The notes below the pieces were generated by a model. It saw nothing but the letters and a program-made list of their open reading frames with translations, ran no database searches and was not told the origin of the DNA. From the NCBI GenBank assembly GCA_944363035.1, contig CALVTS010000005.1:52850-116849 (forward strand): a DNA stretch of 64,000 bases. Direction: 5' to 3'. This document shows, in pieces, positions 17,324 to 26,705 of the stretch. Source of the stretch: an uncultured Clostridia bacterium. GTDB lineage: Bacteria; Bacillota; Clostridia; Christensenellales; CAG-917. A program made the translations under genes and the position numbers. How positions within the stretch are numbered: the stretch's first letter is position 1; every line of letters begins with the position of its first letter.

Positions 17324-18412
17324 TCAATGATTTTTAGAATACTCTGCTATGTGATCGTCCAACATCGCCATGAAATGCGGCATCAGCGTCTCGGTGGGCA
17401 CGGTCGCAACGATCTCTCCGTTTCGCATGATGACGGACCTGTCTTTGCCGCCCGCGATGCCGAGATCCGCGTGCTTCCCCTCGCCTATCCCGTTCAGCGG
17501 ACACCCCATCACCGCCACTTTGAGAGGGAAACGTACGTGCGCCGTGGCGCGTTCCACCGCCCGCGCGAGCCCTTCCACGTCTATCTCGGTGCGCGCGCAG
17601 GTGGGACAGGACACCACTTCGACGCTGTCCTTTCTGAGCCCCAAAGTCCTCAAAAGAGTTTTTCCCGCCAACACTTCCTCGACGGGCGGAGCCGAAAGGG
17701 AGATCCTCACCGTGTCTCCTATCCCATCGCGAAGCAGGACGCCGATGCCGAGCGCGCTCTTCACCAGTCCGCTCCGCAGAGTGCCCGCCTCGGTGACTCC
17801 GAGGTGTAAAGGATAGTCGCACACCGCAGCCACTCTTCTGTTCGCTCTTATCATGGTGTTGACGTCCGACGCCTTTATCGCCAGCACGATATCCCTCATG
17901 CCGCAACTTTCAAACGCGTTCGCACATTCCAGCGCGCTCTCGGCAAGGGCTTCGCTCTCCTCTTTCCCTTCGAATTTGGGGTCGAGAGAGCCGCCGTTCA
18001 CCCCCACGCGGACGGGCACGCCCGCATCCGCCATCCTTCGGGCAAGCTCCTTTATCTCTGCGAAATCCCGCATATTGCCGGGATTCATGCGTATCTTCTT
18101 TGCTCCGTTGTCCAGCGCGAGGTGCGCCAGCTTATAACTGTAATGTATGTCGGCGATGAGAGGGAGCCCCGTGCGCCTCGCTATCTCGCCGAACGCGCGG
18201 GCGGAATCCTCGTCGGGGACCGCAAGACGTATGAGGTCGCATCCTGCGTCTTTTAGCTCCTCTATCTGTCTCACGCAACTTTCGACGTCCTTGGTGGACG
18301 CGTTGAGCATGGACTGCACGGTGACGGGAGAATCCCCGCCTATCCCTATCCTGCCCACGCGCACCTTGCGTGTGAGCCTCCGTTTTTGAATGTCAAGATC
18401 CTTCATACGCAT
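17324..18412 (-). CDS. ispG: (E)-4-hydroxy-3-methylbut-2-enyl-diphosphate synthase IspG (GcpE)
   Basis: IspG is the [4Fe-4S] enzyme that makes HMBPP in the MEP isoprenoid pathway. The 362-residue protein has the TIM-barrel start (VTVQSMLNASTKDVE), KKIRMNPGN, and the cluster cysteines in SCPTCARTEID and MGCPLNGIGE. Together with dxr here and the ispH part of the gene at 41.3-43.6 kb, three MEP steps are in the window. The stop lies 13 bases before the PolC-like gene. Confidence 0.97.
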   Translation of the reverse strand: MRMKDLDIQKRRLTRKVRVGRIGIGGDSPVTVQSMLNASTKDVESCVRQIEELKDAGCDLIRLAVPDEDSARAFGEIARRTGLPLIADIHYSYKLAHLALDNGAKKIRMNPGNMRDFAEIKELARRMADAGVPVRVGVNGGSLDPKFEGKEESEALAESALECANAFESCGMRDIVLAIKASDVNTMIRANRRVAAVCDYPLHLGVTEAGTLRSGLVKSALGIGVLLRDGIGDTVRISLSAPPVEEVLAGKTLLRTLGLRKDSVEVVSCPTCARTEIDVEGLARAVERATAHVRFPLKVAVMGCPLNGIGEGKHADLGIAGGKDRSVIMRNGEIVATVPTETLMPHFMAMLDDHIAEYSKNH

Positions 18413-18547
18413 ATTTTAACACACTTGTCCGTGAAAACAAGCCGTTTTCTCCTTAATCGAAAGTCGAACCTGCGCCGTTCGGCGCCTCAATTGCCTCTAA
18501 GTCACACCGCACAAAAGCATCGAAAGATGTATGAAACGCCCGACGGG

Positions 18548-19648
18548 CTATTGCCGCACCAGATGGAACACATCCAAAAATACGGCGAGCACGATTATCA
18601 GGAGCATACCTACGGTGTGTATCACCGCCTCCACCTTTCTCGGGACGGGTTTTCGGAATATCATCTCGATGAGCGTAAATATCATGCGCGAGCCGTCCAA
18701 AGCCGGTATTGGCAAAAGGTTCATGACCGCGAGGTTCGCCGAAATTATCGCCACAACATAAAGGAAATTCCCGAAGCCCGAGGAGCTCACCTCGGCAATG
18801 GTGGTGATGACTGTGATGGTGCCTCCCGCCGCTTCCAGCCCTATCTGTCCCGTAATGAGCGCGCCGAGGGAGGCGAGTATTTTGAACACTATGAAGAAGC
18901 TGAACCCGAAAGACCTGCCGAAGGCGCGGAAGAAGCCGAGTTTCACGCTCTCCACGCCGTAGACGATGCCCGCTCCCGTCCTCTCGGGGCTTTCTCCCTC
19001 TTCGAGATACTTGTCGTCGAGGACGTAATTCCCCACCGACAAGGTGACTGTCATCGACTTCCCGTCCCGCAGTATTTTGAGCTTCGTCCCATCTTTCACG
19101 TCGTCGAACACCGCCGTGACGTCCTCATTGGTCATGATGTTTATTTGAAGTCCGTCTTTTGCAAGGATGACGTCCCCCTTTTGAAGGACGTTCTCCACGC
19201 CGTCTACGGCATAGGCGTCCGCCACCACGGGCAATATCTGACCGTAAGCGGTAAAATATATCGTGATGATGAATATCGCGGTCAAAAAGTTGAAAAACGC
19301 GCCGGAGAAAAGGACTATCAGCCTCTTCCAAGGCTTCTGGCGGTTGTACGCGCCCTCATCCTCAGCGCCCTCGCTCTCCTCGTCGTCGCCGTGAAAGGCG
19401 CAGAATCCCCCGAGCGGAAGAGGACGCAGGGTGAAAAGTTCACCCGTCTTTTTGTTGCGTTTCTTCAATATCGGGGGGCCGAAACCTATGCCGAATTCGT
19501 CTATCCTGAACCCGAGCGCCTTCCCCGCCAGATAGTGACCGAGCTCATGTATCACTATCATGATCATGAGCGCGACCAATGCCAGCAGGATATAGCCTAT
19601 ATATGTGAAAACTTCACTTGCCGTGGCGGACGTCAGCGAAAGGATCAC
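18548..19648 (-). CDS. rseP: RIP metalloprotease RseP/RasP
   Basis: A membrane-embedded site-2 zinc protease of 366 residues. HELGHYLAGKALG near residue 34 holds the zinc ligands, NLLPIPALDGSRMIF near the C terminus has the third ligand, and a PDZ-like domain lies between membrane segments. RseP-type enzymes cleave anti-sigma factors and leftover signal peptides. A GTG at 19648 is used, with GGAG 9 bases upstream inside the dxr 3' end. The dxr-rseP order is conserved in Bacillota. Confidence 0.95.
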   Translation of the reverse strand: MILSLTSATASEVFTYIGYILLALVALMIMIVIHELGHYLAGKALGFRIDEFGIGFGPPILKKRNKKTGELFTLRPLPLGGFCAFHGDDEESEGAEDEGAYNRQKPWKRLIVLFSGAFFNFLTAIFIITIYFTAYGQILPVVADAYAVDGVENVLQKGDVILAKDGLQINIMTNEDVTAVFDDVKDGTKLKILRDGKSMTVTLSVGNYVLDDKYLEEGESPERTGAGIVYGVESVKLGFFRAFGRSFGFSFFIVFKILASLGALITGQIGLEAAGGTITVITTIAEVSSSGFGNFLYVVAIISANLAVMNLLPIPALDGSRMIFTLIEMIFRKPVPRKVEAVIHTVGMLLIIVLAVFLDVFHLVRQ

Positions 19649-19649
19649 T

Positions 19650-20816
19650 TCATTTCACTCCTATGGAATAAGTGTATTTCCGAGCCTCCGCGTCTATACC
19701 GATGATATCCTCGAGAGCGACGTCTCCCACCGTCGCAAACTTCTTTTCCACCTTTCTCAAAACGGCGGCGATGTCCGAAAAACCTATCGTCCCCGCGAGG
19801 AAAGCCTCCACCACCACCTCGTCTGCGGCGGACACCGCGATGCACGCTCCCTCCCCCGCTCTCGCCGCACGCATGGCGACGTCCAGGCAGGGATACCTTT
19901 GAAGATCGGGCGCGCCGAATTCCAGACTACCTATCTTTGCAAGGTCGAGGTCGGGCACCGATCCCTTGGCTCTTTCGGGATAAAAGAGCGCGGTCTCTAT
20001 CGCGAGCGCCATATCGGGGACGCTGAGCAACGCTTTCACGCTCCCGTCCGAAAACTCCGCCATGCCGTGTATCACGCTCTCGCGATGCATGAGCACTTTC
20101 ACGTTGTCCGCGCCCATGCCGAAGAGGCGCATGGCTTCGATGACCTCCAACCCCTTGTTGAAAAGGGTCGCGGAATCTATCGTGACCTTTTTGCCCATAT
20201 TCCATACGGGATGGTTCAAAGCTTCGCGCGCCGTGACCTTGGCGAGCTTTTCCGTCGGCATATCGCGAAGCGCTCCGCCGCTTGCGGTGAGGATGATATT
20301 CTTGACATACTTCCCGTCCTCGCCTTTCAGGCACTCCCATATCGCGGAGTGCTCGGTGTCGAGGGGAAGTATCCTGCCGCCGTACTTCTTTTCGAGGGCT
20401 TTGAGGTGTCTGCCCGCGCAGACGATCGTCTCCTTATTCGCGATGGCGAGCGTCCCGCCTCGTTTCAGGACGGCGACAGCCGCCCATAATCCCGCTATCC
20501 CGCTCACCGCCGAGACGGTGATGTCGGCGGGATGATCCGCGAGCTCTTCGAGACTGCCCACGCACTTGGATGCGAATTTCTCATCGTCAAGAAAGTCGAA
20601 GAGACTGCTCTGTATCTCCACTCCGCCGGCGGGATAGTAGTAATGTTTGGGGGAATATTTGTCAATCTGCTCTCTGAGGAGCCTTTCGTTGGTGAAAGCG
20701 GAAAGCCCGACCACCTTGAATCGGTCGGGATGGCGATCCACCGCCGCCAGCACCTGTCTGCCCACCGAGCCCGTACTGCCAAGCACCGTGAGCGTCACAT
20801 ATTTCTTTTCAGCCAT
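19650..20816 (-). CDS. dxr: 1-deoxy-D-xylulose 5-phosphate reductoisomerase
   Basis: Dxr makes MEP from DXP using NADPH. TVLGSTGSVGRQVL at the N terminus is the NADPH-binding motif; LPLDTEHSAIWEC and TASGGALRD carry the metal and substrate residues (Asp, Glu, Ser). Length 388 aa is normal. CGGAG precedes the ATG. It lies between cdsA and rseP. Confidence 0.97.
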   Translation of the reverse strand: MAEKKYVTLTVLGSTGSVGRQVLAAVDRHPDRFKVVGLSAFTNERLLREQIDKYSPKHYYYPAGGVEIQSSLFDFLDDEKFASKCVGSLEELADHPADITVSAVSGIAGLWAAVAVLKRGGTLAIANKETIVCAGRHLKALEKKYGGRILPLDTEHSAIWECLKGEDGKYVKNIILTASGGALRDMPTEKLAKVTAREALNHPVWNMGKKVTIDSATLFNKGLEVIEAMRLFGMGADNVKVLMHRESVIHGMAEFSDGSVKALLSVPDMALAIETALFYPERAKGSVPDLDLAKIGSLEFGAPDLQRYPCLDVAMRAARAGEGACIAVSAADEVVVEAFLAGTIGFSDIAAVLRKVEKKFATVGDVALEDIIGIDAEARKYTYSIGVK

Positions 20817-20840
20817 TTCAACTCCGCACTCGACCGACGC

Positions 20841-21719
20841 TCACACGCCGTAGATGATAGTGAACGCGACCAACAACACGACTATGCCGGACATTATGCT
20901 GTCAAAGCGGTCCATGACGCCGCCGTGTCCCGGGAATATCCTGCCGAAGTCCTTGACTCCCATGGCGCGTTTTATGCGGGAGGCGGCGAGGTCGCCGAGC
21001 TGTCCCGCGAGAGCGCCCACGAGCCCTATCGCAAGGTAGATGAGCGCAGATTTCCAAGTCTCGTCCGCAAACGGGACGTATCCCGCCCTCGGGAATAGGT
21101 CGAACTGCTCAAAGAGCAGGAACATGATGACAGCCACCAGCATCCCGCCGAAAAGTCCGCCGACAAAGCCCGCCACAGTCTTCTTGGGACTGATGGAGGG
21201 ACAGAGCTTCTTGCCGCCTATCATGCTCCCGAACCAATACGCGAAGGTGTCCGCCCCAACGGGCATGAATATCGCGAACGGGATGGCGTATACGGCGGAA
21301 TAGCGTTGCACCAGCATCCACGCAAGGGAGATGAGTATCCCGGGATACACCGCGACGAACACGGTGGCGAAGAGGTCCTTTGCCGTATTGCGCTCGGGAT
21401 CCGCAAAGGTGAAGATGACGAGAGCAACGAGCATGGACACCGAAAAACTCAGGAGTATCCCGAGAAAGCCCTCCCCGAGGAAGTGCTCCATGAGATACAT
21501 CACGGGATAGCAGGTGAGCAAAAACACCGCAAGCGGCACTCTGAACACCTTGAACCCCGCCTTTTGCATACAGAAATACATCTCCCTGACCGCTCCGACC
21601 AGCAAGATCCAGATGAAGAGGTCGAGAAATACGTTTCCGTGCTCCACGAAATAGCTCAGGGCGAAGAGCCCGACAAGCAAAGCGATGAGAAGTATTGCCG
21701 TAACGGTACGTTTAAGCAT
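20841..21719 (-). CDS. cdsA: Phosphatidate cytidylyltransferase CdsA
   Basis: CdsA makes CDP-diacylglycerol from phosphatidic acid in the membrane. The 292-residue protein is highly hydrophobic, with about eight membrane segments. ISPKKTVAGFVGG and the C-terminal signature DFGRIFPGHGGVMDRFDS are diagnostic. It follows uppS by 9 bases in the normal frr-uppS-cdsA-dxr order. Confidence 0.96.
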   Translation of the reverse strand: MLKRTVTAILLIALLVGLFALSYFVEHGNVFLDLFIWILLVGAVREMYFCMQKAGFKVFRVPLAVFLLTCYPVMYLMEHFLGEGFLGILLSFSVSMLVALVIFTFADPERNTAKDLFATVFVAVYPGILISLAWMLVQRYSAVYAIPFAIFMPVGADTFAYWFGSMIGGKKLCPSISPKKTVAGFVGGLFGGMLVAVIMFLLFEQFDLFPRAGYVPFADETWKSALIYLAIGLVGALAGQLGDLAASRIKRAMGVKDFGRIFPGHGGVMDRFDSIMSGIVVLLVAFTIIYGV

Positions 21720-21728
21720 AAGCGGTGT

Positions 21729-22382
21729 TCATGCGCCGAATTTGCGCGTGCGCCGAGCGAACTCCCCCAGCGCGTCGTCCACGTCCTCCTCCGTCATATC
21801 CGGCCAGAGCGCGTCCGTGAAATACAGTTCGGAGTAAGCGGCTTCGTAGAGCATGAAGCCGCTTAGCCTCTTTTCTCCCCCGCTCCTGACGATCAAGTCG
21901 AGAGGGGGAAGTCCTGCCGATGAAAGACAGTTCTCAAATGAGGCAGAGTCTATCTCGCCTTTCGCGGCGGCGCGGCGGGCGGCGTTGACGATGTCCTCGC
22001 GCCCTCCGTATCCGAGAGCGATGTTGAGCCTGAGCCCCTCGTTTTCCGCAGTACGCCCGACTACGAGTGCGACGCTCTCCCTCAACCTCTCCGAAAAGCG
22101 GGAAAGCTCCCCCATATAGGTCACTTTCCACCCTCCGTCATAGGAGCGGTTCCATCTTTCCACCACGTCGGCGATCGCGGAGCTCTCCTCTTCGGGACGC
22201 GCGAAATTTTCGGAGGAGAAGGCGTAGACCGTAGCGACCCTCACCCCTCTTTCCTCCGTGCGTCGGAGCACTCTCAACATGGCTTTCAAGCCCTCGGCAT
22301 ACCCTGCGGAACGCGGGAGCCCCCGCCTTTCAGCCCATCTGCCGTTGCCGTCCATGATGTATCCGACGTGCGCGGGTATCAT
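21729..22382 (-). CDS. uppS: Isoprenyl transferase (undecaprenyl diphosphate synthase)
   Basis: A cis-prenyltransferase that builds the C55 carrier lipid for cell wall synthesis. VGYIMDGNGRWAERRG contains the catalytic Asp and Asn; VYAFSSENFARP and DLIVRSGGEKRLSGF are conserved. At 217 aa it is slightly shorter than the B. subtilis enzyme (about 260 aa) but no motif is missing. The ATG overlaps the frr stop by one base. Confidence 0.95.
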   Translation of the reverse strand: MIPAHVGYIMDGNGRWAERRGLPRSAGYAEGLKAMLRVLRRTEERGVRVATVYAFSSENFARPEEESSAIADVVERWNRSYDGGWKVTYMGELSRFSERLRESVALVVGRTAENEGLRLNIALGYGGREDIVNAARRAAAKGEIDSASFENCLSSAGLPPLDLIVRSGGEKRLSGFMLYEAAYSELYFTDALWPDMTEEDVDDALGEFARRTRKFGA

Positions 22383-22957
22383 CAGACGGCGAGGATCTCC
22401 TGTTCCTTGTCCTTGGTGAGCTTGTCCACGTCCTCTATCTCGGAAGAGAGGGCTTTGTCCACGTCGGCGGTGAAGTCTTTGAGGTCGTCCTCGGTTATCT
22501 CGGAATCCTTTTCCAGCTTTTTGAGGGCGTCGATGGCGTCTCTGCGCGCGTTGCGGAGCACTATCTTGGTGTTTTCCGCATTGGTCTTGAGCTCCTTGAC
22601 GAGGGACTTCCTGCGCTCCTCGGTGAGCTCGGGAAAGACGAGTCGGATGACGTTGCCGTCATTGTTTGGCGTGATGCCGATGTTGGCGGCAAGGATGGCT
22701 TTTTCCACGTTTTTGAGAGCGCTCTTGTCCCACACCGAGATGACGAGCAGACGCGCTTCGGGCACGGTGATGTTCGCCATATTGTTGATGGGAGTGGGCG
22801 TGCCGTAGTAATCGACGGTGATCTTGTCGAGGATGTGGGGATTGGCGCGTCCCGCACGCATACTCTTCATTTCCGTGGAGAAATTGTGCACGGTCTTGGA
22901 AAATTTTTCTTTCATTTCCTCGAAAACGAGGTCAACGGAATCTATTCCGTATGCCAT
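22382..22957 (-). CDS. frr: Ribosome recycling factor
   Basis: RRF (191 aa) splits post-termination ribosomes with EF-G. MRAGRANPHILDKITVDYYG, the EARLLVISVWDKS segment and FPELTEERRKSLVKELK are typical. GGAGG precedes the ATG at 22957. It is translationally coupled to uppS downstream. A hairpin separates it from pyrH. Confidence 0.97.
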   Translation of the reverse strand: MAYGIDSVDLVFEEMKEKFSKTVHNFSTEMKSMRAGRANPHILDKITVDYYGTPTPINNMANITVPEARLLVISVWDKSALKNVEKAILAANIGITPNNDGNVIRLVFPELTEERRKSLVKELKTNAENTKIVLRNARRDAIDALKKLEKDSEITEDDLKDFTADVDKALSSEIEDVDKLTKDKEQEILAV

Positions 22958-23031
22958 ATTGAGCCTCCGTAAGTAAGATTATATAAAGATTATACCAAAC
23001 GCGCGCGTATAAATCAATACGAAAATGAAGA

Positions 23032-23056
23032 GGAACGCGCTTATGCGGCGCGTTCC
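23032..23056 (-). terminator. Hairpin between pyrH and frr
   Basis: GGAACGCGC and GCGCGTTCC form a perfect 9-bp stem with a 7-base loop. On the minus strand it is followed by TCTTCATTTTCG, a weak U-run, so it is probably a partial terminator or an mRNA stabilising hairpin in the pyrH-frr spacer (22958-23145). Confidence 0.5.
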
Positions 23057-23145
23057 CTCCGAAATTTCGCGACTTTCGGTGCCGACAGCCCGAAATGCGC
23101 TCTTGAAGCGCGAAGTCGAAGCGTGCCCCCACACGCGAGGTCGGC

Positions 23146-23859
23146 TCACTTACCGATGTAAGTGCCTATCTTTTCCCCCGTTATTGCGCGCTTTATGCTG
23201 CCCTCTTCGTTGAGGCTGAACGCGATGATGGGTATCTCGTTGTCCATACACATCGTGATGGCGGTGGTGTCCATCGCTTTGAGCCCCTTGGAGATGACCT
23301 GCATATAGGTGAGGTCCTCGAATTTCACCGCATCGGGGTTGAGTTTGGGATCGCTGTCGTACACGCCGTCCACGTTCTTGGCAAGAAGGAGCGCGTTGGC
23401 GCCTATCTCGGCGGCGCGCAGAGCCGCGCCCGTATCCGTGGAGAAGTAGGGGTTGCCCGTGCCGCAGGCAAAGATGACTATCCTCCCCTTTTCTAGGTGA
23501 CGAAGCGCCTTGCGCAGGATGTAGGGCTCGGCGACCTTGGTGATGGTGAGAGCGGTCTGCACTCTGACCTCCGCGCCCTTGCTCTCGATGCAATCCTGCA
23601 ATGCGAGCGCGTTGATGACGGTGGCGAGCATACCCATGTGATCGGCGGTGGTGCGGTTCATCTCGCTGTCTGCCTGTCTGCCTCTCCAGAAGTTGCCTCC
23701 GCCTATCACCACGCCCACCTGAGCGCCCATATTCTTGACCTCGACGATCTGTTCGGACACTTTGGCGAGCTTTGCATGGTCGATGCCGCTCCCGTTCGCG
23801 CCGGCGAGAGCTTCGCCGGACAGTTTGATGACTACTCGTTTGTACTTGATCTCAGCCAT
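23146..23859 (-). CDS. pyrH: UMP kinase
   Basis: PyrH phosphorylates UMP and is a hexameric amino-acid-kinase-fold enzyme. Seen are [24 protein letters not shown], the [17 protein letters not shown] segment and [12 protein letters not shown]. Length 237 aa is normal. A GAGGAA ribosome site precedes the ATG. It follows tsf, as in most bacteria. Confidence 0.97.
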   Translation of the reverse strand: MAEIKYKRVVIKLSGEALAGANGSGIDHAKLAKVSEQIVEVKNMGAQVGVVIGGGNFWRGRQADSEMNRTTADHMGMLATVINALALQDCIESKGAEVRVQTALTITKVAEPYILRKALRHLEKGRIVIFACGTGNPYFSTDTGAALRAAEIGANALLLAKNVDGVYDSDPKLNPDAVKFEDLTYMQVISKGLKAMDTTAITMCMDNEIPIIAFSLNEEGSIKRAITGEKIGTYIGK

Positions 23860-23976
23860 GATTTCCTCTTTGTGCGGTCTCCCGCCGACGGACGGGGCCT
23901 ACGTCCGCGTATAGGGCGAAACGCCCGTCGGTGTCCTCCGAAAGGACGTCGCGTGCCGCCGAGCGTCCCTGCGGCT

Positions 23977-24006
23977 AAAAAAAGGAACGCTCGCGCGTCC
24001 CTTTTT
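23977..24006 (-). terminator. Terminator after tsf
   Basis: The sequence AAAAAGGGACGC-GCGA-GCGTTCCTTTTTTT on the minus strand forms a hairpin with one mismatch and a 7-base U-run. It starts 4 bases after the tsf stop. It would lower read-through from rpsB-tsf into pyrH. Confidence 0.8.
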
Positions 24007-24010
24007 CAAA

Positions 24011-24673
24011 TCAGTTGTTCAGTCCTGCCTGCGCCATGACTTCTTCTGCGAAATTGTCCTCGCGCTTCTGGAGCCCTTCGCCCATCTGATAGCGGACGAA
24101 ACGTCTCACCGTGATCTTCTCGCCGATGGAGGCGACTGCTTCGGTGACGAGCTGGCTTATGGTCTTGGAACTGTCGCGCACATAGACCTGCTCCATGAGG
24201 CAGACGTCCTTGTAGTATTTCTGGATCCTGCCGTCCACCATCTTGTGGATGATGGCGTCGGGTTTGGGATTGGGCTCGTTCTTCGCCTGGGCGATGAGGA
24301 TCTCTCTCTCCTTCTCGAGCTCGGCGGCGGGCACCTCTTCCTTGGTGACGTAAGTGGGAGCGGCGGCGGCGATGTGCATCGCGATGTTGTGCACGAGTTC
24401 CTTGAACACGGGGCTCATCGCGACAAAGTCCGTCTCGCAGTTGACTTCGAGCAGAACGCCGATCTTGCCGTTCATGTGGATGTAGCTGTCAACGATGCCC
24501 TGAGAGGCGATCCTGCCCTGTTTCTTCGCGGCGGAAGCGATGCCCTTCTCGCGGAGATAGTCGATAGCTTTCTCCATATCGCCGTCCGTCTCGACGAGAG
24601 CCTTCTTGCAGTCCATCATACCAACGCCGGTGCGCTGGCGAAGTTCCATAACGTCTTTGCTGGTAAATGCCAT
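24011..24673 (-). CDS. tsf: Elongation factor Ts
   Basis: EF-Ts recycles EF-Tu-GDP. The N-terminal module [22 protein letters not shown] and the [13 protein letters not shown] motif in the core are diagnostic. The protein has 220 residues, shorter than the ~280-290 of E. coli because the second core subdomain is reduced, as in many Clostridia. AGGAG precedes the ATG. It lies 68 bases after rpsB with a hairpin between them. Confidence 0.96.
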   Translation of the reverse strand: MAFTSKDVMELRQRTGVGMMDCKKALVETDGDMEKAIDYLREKGIASAAKKQGRIASQGIVDSYIHMNGKIGVLLEVNCETDFVAMSPVFKELVHNIAMHIAAAAPTYVTKEEVPAAELEKEREILIAQAKNEPNPKPDAIIHKMVDGRIQKYYKDVCLMEQVYVRDSSKTISQLVTEAVASIGEKITVRRFVRYQMGEGLQKREDNFAEEVMAQAGLNN

Positions 24674-24710
24674 AATGTACTCCTATATTTTCCGTCTTAT
24701 TCTTGGAAAA

Positions 24711-24736
24711 GTGCGTGCGCCCGATGACGCACGCAC
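24711..24736 (-). terminator. Attenuator-like hairpin between rpsB and tsf
   Basis: GTGCGTGCG and CGCACGCAC form a perfect 9-bp stem, followed on the minus strand by TTTTCC. It begins 5 bases after the rpsB stop. The short U-run suggests partial termination that sets the rpsB to tsf ratio. Confidence 0.6.
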
Positions 24737-24741
24737 CGTGA

Positions 24742-25599
24742 TCACTTCTCTTCGTTCTCTTTCTCGGCGATGGCTTTCTCGAGCGCCTCTTCGGGGGTGA
24801 GAGCCACTTCCTCGACCGCGGCTTCCTGCACTGCGGGAGCCTCTTCCTCCGCCTTGACTTCCTCGGCGGTTTCGGCAGCGGGGGCTTCCTCGCGCTTCTC
24901 TGCGCCGCCGAAGGATTCGCCCTGACGTCCCTCTATCACCGCGTCCGCGATGACGGAAGCAAACAGCTGGATGGCGCGGATGGCGTCATCGTTGCCGGGG
25001 ATGACGTAATCCACCAGGTCGGGGTCGCAGTTGGTGTCAACGACGGCGACGATGGGGATGTTGAGCTTGCGGGCTTCCCTCACCGCGTTCTCCTCGCGTT
25101 TGAGGTCCACGACGAAGAGGCATCCGGGCAGGGTGCGCATATTCTTTATGCCGCCCAGGTTCTGTTCCAGCTTATCGCGCTCGGCTTTGAGCTTGAGGAC
25201 TTCCTTTTTGGGAAGGAGCTCGAACTCGCCGATGAGTTCCATCTGATTGATCTTGTTCAGTCTGTCGATGCGGGTGCGGATGGTCTTGAAGTTGGTGAGA
25301 GTGCCGCCCAGCCATCTCTGGTTGATGTAGTACATATCGCAGCGCTCGGCTTCGTTCTTGATCGCGTCCTGAGCCTGCTTCTTGGTGCCGACGAAAAGGA
25401 CGGATTTTCCTTCGGAAGAGATGCTCTTCACGAATTGATACGCCGCCTCCACGTGATCCACCGAGATCTGCAGATCGATGATGTGGATGTCGTTCCTCGT
25501 CGCGTAGATGTACTTGGACATCTTGGGGTTCCAGCGTTTTGTCTGGTGACCGAAGTGTACGCCCGCTTCGAGCAGGGCTTTCATTGTTGTGACTGCCAT
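24742..25599 (-). CDS. rpsB: 30S ribosomal protein S2
   Basis: S2 core sequences are clear: [49 protein letters not shown] and [14 protein letters not shown]. After about residue 230 there is a ~55-residue Glu/Ala-rich tail that is longer than in most S2 proteins; such acidic tails are also present on IF-2, S1 and ScpA in this window. AGGAGG lies in front of the ATG, and a sigma-A promoter and leader are upstream. Confidence 0.96.
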   Translation of the reverse strand: MAVTTMKALLEAGVHFGHQTKRWNPKMSKYIYATRNDIHIIDLQISVDHVEAAYQFVKSISSEGKSVLFVGTKKQAQDAIKNEAERCDMYYINQRWLGGTLTNFKTIRTRIDRLNKINQMELIGEFELLPKKEVLKLKAERDKLEQNLGGIKNMRTLPGCLFVVDLKREENAVREARKLNIPIVAVVDTNCDPDLVDYVIPGNDDAIRAIQLFASVIADAVIEGRQGESFGGAEKREEAPAAETAEEVKAEEEAPAVQEAAVEEVALTPEEALEKAIAEKENEEK

Positions 25600-25627
25600 A
25601 TCAGGCCTCCTTTTTTGTTTTTACCTC

Positions 25628-25680
25628 CCTCGGTTTCCCCGTCGCGGCTACCTTTCGGAACGACCGTGACTCCGCCGAGG
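25628..25680 (-). promoter_or_regulatory. Possible structured leader of rpsB
   Basis: The rpsB transcript has a leader of about 90 nt. CCTCGG (25680-25675) can pair with CCGAGG (25633-25628), enclosing about 40 nt, just before the A-rich stretch and AGGAGG. This may be an autoregulatory S2-binding site, as is known for rpsB leaders in other bacteria; here it is inferred from pairing only. Confidence 0.35.
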
Positions 25681-25697
25681 TGTGCGGTGCATTTGGC

Positions 25698-25726
25698 ATT
25701 ATATTATAATAGAAAAAATTTTGCAA
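25698..25726 (-). promoter_or_regulatory. Sigma-A promoter of rpsB
   Basis: On the minus strand TTGCAA (25726-25721) and TATAAT (25703-25698) are 17 bases apart; a second overlapping TATAAT lies 5 bases upstream. It is the only strong promoter seen before the long rpsB-ribF gene series. The stretch from 25731 to 25887 holds no recognisable feature. Confidence 0.85.
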
Positions 25727-25887
25727 GGATATTGAGGCAAAAAATGCGCCCTTCCCCGCGGAATTTTCGCCGCAGGAAAAGACGCAGTCCGTCACATCGC
25801 CGTGAGAGCGGGAAAAGTGTCCGTTCGTCCGACGCCGACAGCGCAAATACCGCGCCGAAAGCTCGCACGAACAGGGGCAAAGAGAGG

Positions 25888-26202
25888 TCATTCCTCCTCT
25901 TCTTCGTCCAGTTTGTCCACCTCTTTCATGAACTCGTCGAACACCTTTTCCAAGAGAGCTTCGTCCTCGATAGCCACAAATACGTCGCCGTCCTCTCCCT
26001 CGCGTATCTCATAGATGAGGACTTCGTCCTCCTCGATGTCGGGGAGCTTTTCGACGGGTTTCATCACTACGAACCACTTATCGTCCACATCCAGCGTCGC
26101 GAGGTGATAAAAATCCTCGTCGCAATCGCGCTCCTCGTTGTAGAGGGTGATGATGTCGTCGTCTTCTTCCATGTTGTTCTGGTCCTCGAAAAAGTCTGCC
26201 AT
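25888..26202 (-). CDS. DUF1292 protein (YrzB family)
   Basis: A 104-residue, very acidic protein with the DUF1292 pattern (DIITLYNEERDCDEDFYHLA, then DEVLIYEIRE). In Bacillota the yrzB gene lies beside the yrrK/ruvX gene, as here. Function unknown. It is 58 bases downstream of ruvX. Confidence 0.85.
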   Translation of the reverse strand: MADFFEDQNNMEEDDDIITLYNEERDCDEDFYHLATLDVDDKWFVVMKPVEKLPDIEEDEVLIYEIREGEDGDVFVAIEDEALLEKVFDEFMKEVDKLDEEEEE

Positions 26203-26260
26203 TTGAACTCCTTTTCGTCCGCTTTTATGCGGACATCATTCTCATTCGATTCTAACCCGA

Positions 26261-26683
26261 CTAGCGTTTTGAGTCAAGATAGGATTGCAAAATTATGGTC
26301 GCCGCCACCTTGTCTATCACCTTTTTGCGCTTTTCGCGGCGGACGTCTGCGCCTATCAGCATACGCTCTGCCGAGACCGTGGTCAATCTTTCGTCCGTAT
26401 ATATGACGTCGAGCCCGCTCCTCTCTTTGAGCAGGTCTCCGAACTCCCGCGTGATCGCGGCGCGCGGACCTTCGGTGCCGTCCATGTTGCGAGGGAGCCC
26501 GACCACGAAAGCGTCCGCGTCCTCACGGCGCGCGTAATCCGCAAAATAATCCGCGTCCGCCTCGACGTCATCCTTTTTCCTGACGTACGTCTCCCGGGGA
26601 TTGGCGCATATGCCCATGAGATCGCTCACAGCCACGCCTATCCTCACGTCTCCTACGTCGAGACCGATCTTCCTTTTCATCAT
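26261..26683 (-). CDS. ruvX: Putative pre-16S rRNA nuclease / Holliday junction resolvase-like RuvX (YqgF)
   Basis: A 140-residue RNase H-fold protein. The N-terminal IGLDVGDVRIGVAVSD and VGLPRNMDGTEG plus TDERLTT are the YqgF motifs, with the acidic residues of the active site. The family processes the 5' end of 16S rRNA in E. coli. It lies 22 bases after an ABC permease, but with no functional link. Confidence 0.93.
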   Translation of the reverse strand: MMKRKIGLDVGDVRIGVAVSDLMGICANPRETYVRKKDDVEADADYFADYARREDADAFVVGLPRNMDGTEGPRAAITREFGDLLKERSGLDVIYTDERLTTVSAERMLIGADVRREKRKKVIDKVAATIILQSYLDSKR

Positions 26684-26705
26684 AGCATCCTCTCCCGAAC
26701 CTTCG

